Positions 55,091 through 63,729 of a stretch of DNA of 64,000 bases are shown piece after piece. Origin of the DNA: WHSW01 sp963777775 (GTDB taxonomy: Bacteria > Actinomycetota > Thermoleophilia > Solirubrobacterales > 70-9); assembly GCA_963777775.1 (NCBI GenBank), contig CAVZRL010000005.1, positions 806,001-870,000 of the forward strand, written 5' to 3'. A program made the translations under genes and the position numbers. The notes below the pieces were generated by a model, which was not told the DNA's origin, made no database searches, and saw only the letters and a list, made by a program, of their open reading frames with translations. The first letter of the stretch is position 1, and each line of letters opens with the position of its first letter.

Positions 55091-56131
55091 ATGCACACGG
55101 CGACCAATAGATTCTCGATCACCAGGCTCGGAGCGCTGCTCGGGCTGCTGGTGGCGCTCGCCTTCTTCGTCGCGGCCTGCGGCGACGATGACGACGAGTC
55201 CGACGATGCGGCCAGCGGCGGCGGCGAGGTGACCGAGGTCTCGATCGGCACCCAGCCCTGGATCGGCTACGGGCCGTTCTGGATCGCAGACGACCAGGGC
55301 TTCGACACCGACCACGGGGTCGACATCAAGCTGGTCAACTTCTCCACCGACCAGGACCTCGAGTCCGGGTTCGCGAGCGGCAAGTTCCAGGCGGCCAACA
55401 ACGCCAACAACACCCTGATCCGGCTCGCCGACCTCGGCCTCGACTACAAGGTCGTGCTGATGGAGGACGTCTCGCTGGAGGCCGACGCGGTCGTCTCCTG
55501 CAACCCGGACATCAAGTCGATCGAGGACGTCGAGGGCGCCAAGGTCGCGTTCGAGGAGTTCTCGGTCTCCGACGTGCTGTTCAACTACGCGCTCACCGAG
55601 GCCGGGCTCGACATCGACTCGATCGACTACGTCCCGCTCCCCGCGGCCGATGCCGGCACGGCGGCGGTCGCCGGCCGGGTCGACGTCGCGGTCACCTACG
55701 AGCCCTACCTGCAGGCGGCGGTCGAGGAGGGCGACAACTGCAAGATCATCTACACCGCGGCCGAGAACGAGGGGTTGATCTCCGACGCCCTGGCGGTCAA
55801 CAGCGAGTTCGCCGAGAGCGATCCGGATGCGGTCGTCGGCGTCCTGCAGGCGTGGGGCGACGCGGTCGACTACTACAACGAGAATCCCGAGGACGCGCAG
55901 GCGATCATCGCCGAGAACGTCGGTGAGAGCCCGAAGGCGCTGGGACCGAGCTTCGAGGGGGTCGAGCTGTTCGACCTCCAGCAGTCCCAGGACTTCCTCG
56001 AGAACGACTACGAGGCGCTCTGGAACGACATCCGCACGATCATGTTCGACCAGGGCCAGATCGAGAGCGAGCCCGAGGTGAGCGACTACCTCGACACCTC
56101 GTTCGGCGAGCAGGCGCTCTCGGGCGAGTAG
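55091..56131 (+). CDS. NitT/TauT-type ABC transporter substrate-binding lipoprotein
   Basis: The 346-residue product has a lipoprotein signal (LLGLLVALAFFVAAC, lipobox VAAC), an Asp-rich linker and an NMT1/SsuA-like domain: VSIGTQPWIGYGPFWIADDQGF, then GKFQAANNANNTLIRLADLGLDY and VAVTYEPYLQAAVEEG. The layout fits aliphatic sulfonate, taurine or hydroxymethylpyrimidine importers. The ligand is not readable from sequence. It heads a binding protein-permease-ATPase cassette. Confidence 0.92.
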   Translation: MHTATNRFSITRLGALLGLLVALAFFVAACGDDDDESDDAASGGGEVTEVSIGTQPWIGYGPFWIADDQGFDTDHGVDIKLVNFSTDQDLESGFASGKFQAANNANNTLIRLADLGLDYKVVLMEDVSLEADAVVSCNPDIKSIEDVEGAKVAFEEFSVSDVLFNYALTEAGLDIDSIDYVPLPAADAGTAAVAGRVDVAVTYEPYLQAAVEEGDNCKIIYTAAENEGLISDALAVNSEFAESDPDAVVGVLQAWGDAVDYYNENPEDAQAIIAENVGESPKALGPSFEGVELFDLQQSQDFLENDYEALWNDIRTIMFDQGQIESEPEVSDYLDTSFGEQALSGE

Positions 56132-56137
56132 TCGCGG

Positions 56138-56995
56138 ATGACGACCGCTTCGGATCAGACGGCGGCCGGGGCCCGTGGTGGGGCCCCGGCCGCCGCGCCG
56201 AAGCGAAAGCGCAAGCGGAAGCTGTTTCGGCTCTACAGCCCGATCGAGCCGCGCACCTACCTGGTCATCGCGATCGTCTCCTTCGCGGTCCTGCTCGGCG
56301 GTTGGTGGCTGGCGGCCGAGCTCGACCTGGCGAAGGACATCTTCCTCCCCTCCCCGGCCGACGTTTGGCGGACCGGAATCGATGCGGTCGAGGACGGGAC
56401 GCTCTGGGATGACGCCCGGACCAGCTTCGTGCGGATCACGATCGGCTTCATGATCTCGACCGCGCTGGCGCTGCCGATCGGGATCCTGATCGGCACCTAC
56501 CGCGCCGCCGAGGCGGCGATCGAGCCCTCGGTCGACTTCATCCGCTACATGCCGGCGGTCGCCTTCGTGCCGCTGACGATCGTCTGGGTCGGGGTCGACG
56601 AGTCGCAGAAGTGGCTGATCATCTTCATCGGCACCTTCTTCCAGCAGGTGCTGCTGGTGATGGACAACGTCAAGCGGGTGCCGCGCGAGTACGTCGACAT
56701 CGGGCACACGCTGGGGATGAAGGACCATGCCGTGCTCCGCCGGGTGGTCCTGCCGGCGGCGGCGCCGGCGATCTGGGACACGCTGCGGATCACCCTCGGC
56801 TGGGCCTGGACCTGGCTCGTGGTCGCCGAGCTGGTCGCCGCCTCCGAGGGCCTCGGCCATTCGATCGTCGTCGCCCAGCGCTTCTTCCAGACCGAGACGA
56901 TCTTCCTCGGCATCATCGTCATCGGGCTGCTCGGGCTGATCATGGACCAGGCGATGAAGTACACGGGCAAGCGGCTCTTTCGGTGGGCGGAATGA
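56138..56995 (+). CDS. NitT/TauT-type ABC transporter permease
   Basis: The 285-residue protein has a basic N-terminus (APKRKRKRKLFRLY), six helices and the EAA loop AHTLGMKDHAVLRR-like segment (GHTLGMKDHAVLRRVVLPAAAPAI, split here by motif only) followed by a strongly hydrophobic end. It forms the import channel with the ATPase encoded next (ATGA overlap). It starts 6 bases after the binding-protein stop. Confidence 0.92.
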   Translation: MTTASDQTAAGARGGAPAAAPKRKRKRKLFRLYSPIEPRTYLVIAIVSFAVLLGGWWLAAELDLAKDIFLPSPADVWRTGIDAVEDGTLWDDARTSFVRITIGFMISTALALPIGILIGTYRAAEAAIEPSVDFIRYMPAVAFVPLTIVWVGVDESQKWLIIFIGTFFQQVLLVMDNVKRVPREYVDIGHTLGMKDHAVLRRVVLPAAAPAIWDTLRITLGWAWTWLVVAELVAASEGLGHSIVVAQRFFQTETIFLGIIVIGLLGLIMDQAMKYTGKRLFRWAE

Positions 56996-57798
56996 GCGGG
57001 CCGACCGGCGCGGCGAAGCTCACCGTGCGCGGCCTGCGCAAGGTGTTCGAGGAGGAGCGCGGCTCCGGCGAGGTGGTGGCGCTCGACGGGCTCGACTTCG
57101 AGATCGCCGAGAAGCAGTTCGTGACCGTGATCGGGACCAGCGGCTGCGGCAAGTCGACGATGCTCTCGATCATCGCCGGGCTCGAGGAGGAGACCGAGGG
57201 CGTGGTGCTCGTCGACGGCCAGCACGTGGTCGGCCCCGGCCGCGACCGCGGCGTCGTCTTTCAGAGCTACGCCCTGTTCCCGTGGCTGACCGCGCAGAAG
57301 AACGTCGAGTTCGCCCTCCGCGGCTCGAGCAGCGAGCGCGCCGAGGTCGCCCGCCAGCACCTCGACCTGGTCGGCCTCGACCGCTTCGCGGACTCCTACC
57401 CGAGCCAGCTCTCGGGCGGGATGCGACAGCGGGTGGCGATCGCCCGGGCGCTCTCCTACAAGCCCGAGGTGCTGTTGATGGACGAGCCGTTCGGGGCGCT
57501 CGACGCCCAGACCCGCCAGCTGATGCAGGAGCTCTTGACCAAGGTCTGGGAGGAGCACCGGCTGACGGTGATCTTCGTCACCCACGACATCGACGAGGCG
57601 GTCTTCCTCTCCGACCGGGTGCTGGTGATGACCGCGCGGCCCGGCCGGATCAAGGAGGACATGACGATCGAGATCGAGCGCCCGCGCACCTTCGAGGTCT
57701 TCTCGACGCCGGCGTTCTTCGACTACAAGGCACGGCTGCTGACCTCGATCCGCGAGGAGAGCCTGCGCACCGCCGAGGCGATGGAGGTGATCGCATGA
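56992..57798 (+). CDS. NitT/TauT-type ABC transporter ATPase
   Basis: From ATG 56992, 268 residues. Walker A is GTSGCGKST, signature QLSGGMRQRVAIARAL, Walker B LLMDEPFGALD and H-loop VTHDIDEAVFLSDRV, as in SsuB/TauB. It powers uptake of the unknown substrate through the permease. The next gene, a deacylase, overlaps by 4 bases, so import and first processing of the substrate may be linked. Confidence 0.94.
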   Translation: MSGPTGAAKLTVRGLRKVFEEERGSGEVVALDGLDFEIAEKQFVTVIGTSGCGKSTMLSIIAGLEEETEGVVLVDGQHVVGPGRDRGVVFQSYALFPWLTAQKNVEFALRGSSSERAEVARQHLDLVGLDRFADSYPSQLSGGMRQRVAIARALSYKPEVLLMDEPFGALDAQTRQLMQELLTKVWEEHRLTVIFVTHDIDEAVFLSDRVLVMTARPGRIKEDMTIEIERPRTFEVFSTPAFFDYKARLLTSIREESLRTAEAMEVIA

Positions 57799-59138
57799 GC
57801 GACGAGGACCGGGTCGTCGCCGCGATCGACGAGCGCGCCGACGAGCTCGTCGAGCTCGCCTGCGAGCTGATCCGGTTCGAGACCACGACCCGCGGCGAGG
57901 CCGACGAGCCGGCGCGCGAGGAGGCGGCGCTGCAGGAGCACCTGGCGGCGCGGCTCCAGGCGGCCGGCGCCGAGGTCGAGCTGTTCGAGCCCGAGCCGGG
58001 GGCGCTCGACCGCTGGCGGCGCCAGGTGCCGGCGGGGCTCGGCTTCGCCGGGCGCCCGCAGCTGCTCGCCCGCTTCGGCGGCTCCGGCGAGGGCCGCAGC
58101 CTGCTGCTCAACGGCCACATCGACGTCGTCTCCGCCGAGCCGCGCGAGCGCTGGGCGAGCGACCCGTTCGAGCCCGAGGTCCGCGACGGGCGCCTCTACG
58201 GGCGCGGAGCCTGCGACATGAAGGGCGGGGTCGCGGCGATGGTCGTCGCGGCGACCGCGCTCGCCGAGGCCGGGGTCGAGCTTCCGGGCGAGCTGATCGT
58301 GAGCACGGTCACCGACGAGGAGTGGAACGGCGCCGGAGCCCTGGCGCTCGCCGCCCGCGGGATCGACGCCGACGCCGGGATCGTCCCCGAGGCGACCGGG
58401 TTCGAGCCCTGGATCGCCTGTCGCGGCGTGCTCTGTCCGACGGTCACCGTCGAGGGTCGCCCCGGCCACGCCGAGATCCCGCAGCCGGACTGGCGCGAGG
58501 GCGGCGCCGTGAACGCGATCGAGAAGACGACCGTGGTGCTCGAGGCGGTGCGGGCGCTGCGCGAGCGCTGGCGCGAGCGCGACGGCGATCATCCTCTGCT
58601 CGCCCCCGGCGAGCTGGTGCCGACCGTGATCCAGGGCGGCGAGTGGTGGGTCAACTATCCGGCCTCCTGCACGACGACCGTCGACGTCACCTATCTCCCC
58701 CGGCAGGGCGATCACGGCAACGGCGATGACGGCGGCGGCTGGGGCACGGGGCTGGAGCGCGAGATCGAGGCCTGGATCCTCGAGCGCGCCCGCGAGGACC
58801 CGTGGCTGGCCGAGCACCCGCCGAGCTTCGAGTGGGGCACCAACCTGGCGCCCGCCGAGATCTCCCCCGAGCACCCGATCGTCGACTGCGCGCTCGCCGC
58901 CGGACAGGCCGTCGGTCGCCCCGGCCAGGTGGCCGCGCTGCAGGGCTGGCACGACGCGGCGACCTTCACCCGGTTCGGGACGCCGACGATCAGCTACGGC
59001 CCCGCCGGGCTCTCGAACGACGGCAAGACGATGGCCCACGCGGTCGACGAGTTCGTCCCGGTCGCAGACCTGGTCGCCTGCGCGCAGGCGCTCGCGATCG
59101 CCGCGCTGCGCTGGTGCGGCGGGAAGGAGAGAGAGTGA
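57795..59138 (+). CDS. M20 family metallopeptidase/deacylase (ArgE/DapE-like)
   Basis: From ATG 57795, 447 residues. The zinc site is recognisable: LLLNGHIDVVSAEP (His, Asp), GRGACDMKGGVAAM (Asp), the catalytic TDEEWNGAGAL (Glu-Glu) and the last His in the MAHAVDEFVPVADL end. A dimerisation domain with GRPGHAEIPQPDWREGG is inserted. Members remove acyl or carbamoyl groups from amino acids. Coupled to the importer, it may process the imported N-acyl or N-carbamoyl compound. Confidence 0.9.
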   Translation: MSDEDRVVAAIDERADELVELACELIRFETTTRGEADEPAREEAALQEHLAARLQAAGAEVELFEPEPGALDRWRRQVPAGLGFAGRPQLLARFGGSGEGRSLLLNGHIDVVSAEPRERWASDPFEPEVRDGRLYGRGACDMKGGVAAMVVAATALAEAGVELPGELIVSTVTDEEWNGAGALALAARGIDADAGIVPEATGFEPWIACRGVLCPTVTVEGRPGHAEIPQPDWREGGAVNAIEKTTVVLEAVRALRERWRERDGDHPLLAPGELVPTVIQGGEWWVNYPASCTTTVDVTYLPRQGDHGNGDDGGGWGTGLEREIEAWILERAREDPWLAEHPPSFEWGTNLAPAEISPEHPIVDCALAAGQAVGRPGQVAALQGWHDAATFTRFGTPTISYGPAGLSNDGKTMAHAVDEFVPVADLVACAQALAIAALRWCGGKERE

Positions 59139-60019
59139 GACCCGACCTGAAGCTGCTCGTCGACGCGATCGACATGCACGCGCACACGCACCCGGCGCTG
59201 TTCAACCGCCCGATCGACGACGCCGACCTCGCCTCGCACGCGCTCGACTTCGGCATGCGCGGATTCGTGCTCAAGGACCACGACAGCGACACCACCGGTC
59301 GCGCCTACCACGTCGGGCACAACTTCCGCCAGGTGGAGCCGTTCGGGGCGGTGGTGCTCAACCGCTCGGTCGGTGGGCTCAACCCCTGGGTGGTCCAGAA
59401 GGCGCTCCACTACGGCGCCCGGGTCGTCTGGATGCCGAGCAACCACTCCAAGTACCACTCCGAGTACTTCGACACGCCCGACTACCCGCAGCTCGGCCGC
59501 AAGCGCAAGCAGCTCGCCGGCGACGGGGTGACCGTGTTCGACCAGCGAGGCGAGCTGAAGCCCGAGGTGACAACGATCTGCGAGCTGGTCGCCGAGGACG
59601 ACGCCTGTCTGGCGACCGGGCACCTGAGCATCGAGGAGACCCGGGCGCTGCAGGCGGAGGCGAAGCGATGCGGGGTGAGCAAGTTCCTCGTCACCCACGT
59701 CAACTGGGCGCTGACCCGGTACGAGCTCGACGTCCAGCGCGAGCTGATCGCCGAGGGCGCGTACCTCGAGTACGTGGCGGTCTCCTGCGTCTCGCCGATC
59801 TTCTGGGAGCAGAAGCCCGACGAGCTCGCCGAGTGGATCGGCGAGCTCGGCGGCGACAAACTGATCCTCAGCTCCGACCTCGGCCAGGCGTCGGCGGCGC
59901 CGCATCCGGAGGGGATGCGGATGCTGATCAGCTCGATGCTCGACGTCGGCGCCGACTACGACGAGCTGGAGAAGATGACCAAGGCGAACCCGGCCCATCT
60001 GCTCGGGCTCAGCGCATGA
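59135..60019 (+). CDS. DUF6282 family protein (amidohydrolase-like)
   Basis: GTG 59135 overlaps the previous stop; 294 residues. The start has DMHAHTHPALFNRPI, a metal-binding HxHxH-like cluster, and later residues include VVWMPSNHSKYHSEYF, ATGHLSIEETRAL, FLVTHVNWALTRY and LSSDLGQASAAPHPEGMR. This matches metal-dependent TIM-barrel amidohydrolases; the assignment to DUF6282 is from memory of this pattern. It should hydrolyse a C-N bond of a cyclic or linear intermediate. Confidence 0.8.
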   Translation: MRPDLKLLVDAIDMHAHTHPALFNRPIDDADLASHALDFGMRGFVLKDHDSDTTGRAYHVGHNFRQVEPFGAVVLNRSVGGLNPWVVQKALHYGARVVWMPSNHSKYHSEYFDTPDYPQLGRKRKQLAGDGVTVFDQRGELKPEVTTICELVAEDDACLATGHLSIEETRALQAEAKRCGVSKFLVTHVNWALTRYELDVQRELIAEGAYLEYVAVSCVSPIFWEQKPDELAEWIGELGGDKLILSSDLGQASAAPHPEGMRMLISSMLDVGADYDELEKMTKANPAHLLGLSA

Positions 60020-60056
60020 GCCGCGGCCCGCTCGAACGAGAACGAAAGGTGCGCCC

Positions 60057-60245
60057 ATGCCGCTGATCGAAGTCAAGGCCTTCGACCGTCGATTCGACGA
60101 CCCCGAGGCCACCGAGCGCCTGATCGCCGGCCTCACCGACGCGCTCTGCGAGGTCTTCGGCGAGGAGGTCCGCGACGAGACCTGGGTGGTGGTCGACGGG
60201 GTAAAGCCCTCGCACTGGGGCTTCGGCGGCGAGGTGCGCAAGTAG
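60057..60245 (+). CDS. 4-oxalocrotonate tautomerase family protein
   Basis: 62 residues from ATG 60057. After Met removal Pro1 is the expected catalytic base; Arg10/11 and Arg38 match the usual arginines, and the end SHWGFGGE fits the family aromatic region. 4-OT enzymes shift double bonds in enol or unsaturated acids and work as hexamers. The gene lies between the hydrolase and an aminotransferase, so it probably isomerises an intermediate of the same pathway. Confidence 0.88.
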   Translation: MPLIEVKAFDRRFDDPEATERLIAGLTDALCEVFGEEVRDETWVVVDGVKPSHWGFGGEVRK

Positions 60246-60247
60246 CG

Positions 60248-61549
60248 ATGGCCGGCTCCCGCGTCCTCGCGACCTCGCTGACCTCGGGCTCACAGCCGCT
60301 CGTCGTCCGCGGCGAGGGCATGTGGCTCGAGCTCGACGACGGCCGCCGGGTGCTCGACGCGACCAACACGGCGGCGCCGTTGGGCCACGCGCACCCCGAG
60401 ATCGTCGAGGCGGTGCGCGGCGCGGCGACGGCGCCGGCGATCAACGAGGGCGTGCGCTGGGGCGGGCGCGACGCGGCCGCCGAGGCGCTGCTCGAGACCG
60501 CGCTCGAGGGCGAGGACTGGGCCGGAGCGGTGCGCTTCTTCATCAGCGCCGGCGAGGCCAACGACGCCCTCTGCTCGCTCGCCCAGGCACTGACCGGACG
60601 GCCGGCGCTCGCGACCCGCGAGCGCGCCTATCACGGCGGCGTCGGCCTCGCGCGCGAGCTGACCGTGCAGCCGCAGTGGCACGGCGGGCTCGCCTACCGC
60701 GACCGGACCGCGGCCCCGCCCCGGCTCGCCGACGTCCGCGAGCTGCCGGCGCCGGTCGGCGCCCGGGTCGCCGGGCGCGGGCCGGATGCGGAGGCCGACC
60801 GCGCCGCCCTCGACGCCGCCGCGGGTGAGCTGGGCGAGGTCGCCGCGGTGCTGATCGACTACAGCCAGGGCGGCATCTACCACCAGCCCGGCTACCAGGA
60901 CCGGCTCGCCGAGCTCGCGTCCGACGCGGGGGCGCTCTGGATCGCCGACGAGACGGTGACCGGGCTCGGCCGGGTCGGGCACTGGTTTCAGTTTCAGGCC
61001 GGCGAGTCGCGCCCGGACGTGGTCACGATGGGCAAGGGGCTGGCCGCGGGCGGCGCCCCGGCCGGCGCCGCGGTGCTCTCGCGCGAGCTGCTCGAGCGGA
61101 TCGAGGACGCGGGCTGGCAGTCCTACAGCAGCTACCGCGCCCACCCGATCACCTGCGCCGCGATCGAGGCCCACATCCGGGTCTCCGCCCGCGACGGCCT
61201 CTACCGGCGAGCGCTGGAGTTCGACCAGCTGCTCGCCGACGAGATGCGCCGACTCGCCGACGCCCACCCCGGGATCGCGCGCATCGACGGCCGCGGCCTG
61301 CACTGGACGATCGAGTTCCACGGCCCGAGCTGGCGCGAGTGGGAGGGCCACGATCCCGACCCGCTCGCCTCCCGGATCGCGGCCCGCGTCCTCGACGCCG
61401 GGGCGATGATCGCGACCAGCGGCGAGCAGACCTCGCTCTTCATCGCCCCGCCGCTGATCGTCGAGGAGGCGGAGCTGAAGCAGATCCTCGCCGCCGTCGA
61501 CCACGGGCTCGAGCTCGCCGACGCCGAGCTCGACCGCGCCGCCGCCTGA
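60248..61549 (+). CDS. Class III aminotransferase (glutamate-1-semialdehyde/omega type)
   Basis: The ATG is 2 bases after the tautomerase stop; 433 residues. FFISAGEANDALCSLAQALTG (pyridoxal phosphate region), IADETVTGLGRVGHWF and the Schiff-base Lys in VTMGKGLAAGGAPAGAAV (about residue 262) are present. It is a second, distinct class III enzyme in the same operon, about 20 residues shorter than the first. Two amine transfer steps in one route, or two substrates, are possible. It is the last gene of the operon. Confidence 0.9.
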   Translation: MAGSRVLATSLTSGSQPLVVRGEGMWLELDDGRRVLDATNTAAPLGHAHPEIVEAVRGAATAPAINEGVRWGGRDAAAEALLETALEGEDWAGAVRFFISAGEANDALCSLAQALTGRPALATRERAYHGGVGLARELTVQPQWHGGLAYRDRTAAPPRLADVRELPAPVGARVAGRGPDAEADRAALDAAAGELGEVAAVLIDYSQGGIYHQPGYQDRLAELASDAGALWIADETVTGLGRVGHWFQFQAGESRPDVVTMGKGLAAGGAPAGAAVLSRELLERIEDAGWQSYSSYRAHPITCAAIEAHIRVSARDGLYRRALEFDQLLADEMRRLADAHPGIARIDGRGLHWTIEFHGPSWREWEGHDPDPLASRIAARVLDAGAMIATSGEQTSLFIAPPLIVEEAELKQILAAVDHGLELADAELDRAAA

Positions 61550-61570
61550 GCGGTCGGTTCGCGCCGAGAA

Positions 61571-61894
61571 TCAGTGGCGGACGAGCGAGAGCGCGTGCTC
61601 GTAGCGCTCGCGCAGCAGCGCCGCGCCGCGCTCGACCCCGGAGGGCCCGGGCTCGAGCTCGACCGTCACCCAGCCGGAGGCGGGCTGCGCCCAGCGATGC
61701 TCGCGCGCCTCGCCGCGCTCGATCAGCTCCCGCTTGAGCGCCGGCGGCAAGGGCATGTCCAGGGTCCGCTCGCCGTGCAGGTGCCCGAGCTCGCGCCGGC
61801 CGAGCATGAACCGGGTCGAGCCGAAGCGCCCGGGCTCGAGCGAAACGCCGTCCCAGCTCGAGACCTCGTCGATCAGGGTGGCGGTCGCGCCCAT
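61571..61894 (-). CDS. Luciferase-domain (DUF5519)-like small protein
   Basis: From ATG 61892-61894, 107 residues. The pattern ELGHLHGERTLDMPLPPALKRELIERG, then REHRWAQPASGWVTVELE and a closing helix with GAALLRERYEHAL, fits short proteins annotated as luciferase-domain or DUF5519. These often confer no light; the role is unknown. It is convergent with the operon end (21 bases). Downstream of the HAD gene on the same strand. Confidence 0.7.
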   Translation of the reverse strand: MGATATLIDEVSSWDGVSLEPGRFGSTRFMLGRRELGHLHGERTLDMPLPPALKRELIERGEAREHRWAQPASGWVTVELEPGPSGVERGAALLRERYEHALSLVRH

Positions 61895-61956
61895 GCCCGA
61901 GAGAGTAGAGGGAGCCCGCTTGCCGCTCACCGGGCCGGCGGCGTTCGGGCTCTCGG

Positions 61957-62610
61957 CTAGCCCACCTGCGCGACCAGTTCCGGGGTGACCTCGCCCGGGG
62001 TCGCCACGGTGGCCGCGGCGAGCGCGAGCGCGCTCTCGTCGGGCGGGTAGTGCGGGTTCGGGACCGCGATCACCGCCATCCCCGCCGCAGCGGCCGCTTG
62101 CAGCCCGTTGCTCGAGTCCTCGACCGCGACGCAGCGCCGGGGGTCGGCGTCCAGGCGTCGCGCGACCTCCAGGTAGACGTCGGAGGCGGGCTTGCCGCGC
62201 TCGACCTCCTCCGAGGAGACGGTGACCGAGAACGCGTCCGCGAGTCCGGCGAGCTCGATCGCCCGGTCGATGATCTCGCGGTTCGACGACGAGGCGAGAC
62301 CGAGGGGCCAGCGCTCGGCCAGCTCCCGGACCGCGGCCTGGGCGCCGGGAAGGAGCGGCAGCTCGCGGTCGTAGCGCTCCTTCATGCGACGGACGACCTC
62401 GCGGTTGATCTTCTCCGGCTCAAGTGGCGTCCCAAGCTCCTCGTGCAGATACCGCGACCACTCGAGCGAGCTCATCCCCATCATCACGTGCGGGGCCTCC
62501 TCGCGCCAGGTCCCGCCACTGTCCCGTACCAGCGCCTCCTTGGCCTCGTTCCACACCTGCTCGGAGTCGAGCAGGACGCCGTCGAGGTCGAAAATCACCG
62601 CATCTGGCAC
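61957..62610 (-). CDS. HAD family hydrolase (beta-phosphoglucomutase/GpH-like)
   Basis: The 217-residue protein has HAD motif I IFDLDGVLLDSE (Asp8, Asp10), a helical cap, motif II LASSSN, motif III Lys in ERGKPASDVYLEVARRL and motif IV VAVEDSSNGLQAA. It belongs to the subfamily I phosphatase/mutase group with a helical cap. Substrate unknown; sugar phosphates are typical. Confidence 0.9.
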   Translation of the reverse strand: MPDAVIFDLDGVLLDSEQVWNEAKEALVRDSGGTWREEAPHVMMGMSSLEWSRYLHEELGTPLEPEKINREVVRRMKERYDRELPLLPGAQAAVRELAERWPLGLASSSNREIIDRAIELAGLADAFSVTVSSEEVERGKPASDVYLEVARRLDADPRRCVAVEDSSNGLQAAAAAGMAVIAVPNPHYPPDESALALAAATVATPGEVTPELVAQVG

Positions 62611-62672
62611 CGGGTGGTTCTAACGCATGGAACGGCCACGACGAATCGCCAAGCCGGCTCGGCGGGCCCGGC

Positions 62673-63608
62673 TCAGTCGAACTGGTCCATCAGCTCCCCG
62701 ATCGTCGCCATCATCGGGCTGTCGTCGGGAGCGTTGTAGGTGACGATCCGGGTCTGCGGGTTGCTGGGCCGGCGGTAGCACTCGGGGAAGAAGACCGGGT
62801 AGCCGAAGCGGAAGCCGTACTCGGCCTGCTGGCCGGCGCGGCGGCTGACGTAGGCCTGGCGCTTGGCGGTGCTGAGCTGCTTGATGAACCGGCAGCCGCT
62901 GCTGTTCGTGAAGGCGGGGCTGTTGCCGAGGTGAAAGTGGACCTGGACCTTGCCGGCCAGGCGGCGGACCGCGTTCAGGTTGATCCGGAAATCGGTGTCC
63001 TGGACCTCGAGGAAGTCGGTGTCGGCGGGGAAGCGGGGGTTGCGTGCGATCCCGAACGCGTTGCCGCCGATCCACTCCCCGTTGGCGTGCGCGTTGGCGA
63101 CCGCGGCCCGCATCACCTTCGGCTTTTGCCGCGCGGCCGTGGTGTAGAAGTCGAACATCCAGCCCTCGTTGCCGAACGCCGCCCGCACCTTCGCCATCAT
63201 CGCGTTCAGCCGGCGGACCGTCGGGTACTCGAGCGCGTTGAGCTCGATCGCGAACTCCGCCTGCGGGCTGGTCGCGAGCACCGCGGCGCGGATCGTCTCC
63301 CAGGCGGCGAGCTCGTCGTCGGTCACCCGCTCGCCCGCGGTGAAGCGGATCAGGCTCGTGACGTAGGTCGGCCGAAGCTGCGCGAGCGCGGCGCCCACCG
63401 ACGCCGCCGTCTCGCCGCGCGCCGTCCACTTGCCGTGCTGGTAGACGCGCACCCAGGCGATCCGCGAGGCGTCGGGCGGGGTTCCCGCCGCGGGAACGGC
63501 CCCCGCCCCGCCGGCCTCGCCTCCCCAGCCCGCGAGCGCGAGCGCAGCGACAAACGTCCCGACCGCGGCCCGGGCACGGACGTCACACAGGAGGCTGATC
63601 CGACCCAA
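62673..63608 (-). CDS. Secreted hypothetical protein, possibly TIM-barrel-like
   Basis: The 311-residue protein has an N-terminal signal (MGRISLLCDVRARAAVGTF, then a hydrophobic AALALAGW), a linker, and a domain that begins IAWVRVYQHGKWTARGE. Conserved-looking features include YVTSLIRFTAGERVTDDEL, IELNALEYPTVRRL, GWMFDFYTTAARQKPK, GEWIGGNAFG and FHLGNSPAFTNSSGC. Alternating strands and helices hint at a barrel with a Glu/Asp pair, as in some glycoside hydrolases, but I cannot name a family. Confidence 0.5.
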   Translation of the reverse strand: MGRISLLCDVRARAAVGTFVAALALAGWGGEAGGAGAVPAAGTPPDASRIAWVRVYQHGKWTARGETAASVGAALAQLRPTYVTSLIRFTAGERVTDDELAAWETIRAAVLATSPQAEFAIELNALEYPTVRRLNAMMAKVRAAFGNEGWMFDFYTTAARQKPKVMRAAVANAHANGEWIGGNAFGIARNPRFPADTDFLEVQDTDFRINLNAVRRLAGKVQVHFHLGNSPAFTNSSGCRFIKQLSTAKRQAYVSRRAGQQAEYGFRFGYPVFFPECYRRPSNPQTRIVTYNAPDDSPMMATIGELMDQFD

Positions 63609-63729
63609 CTCATCAACTTGATCGGGCAGCGCGGGCAGATCCTTGACCGCGGGGAACCGGGATACGGCGGCGGATCAAGGTCCTGCGCTCGCCGGGCGCT
63701 GTCCGTCAACGCGCACCCGACCTGGGTCG

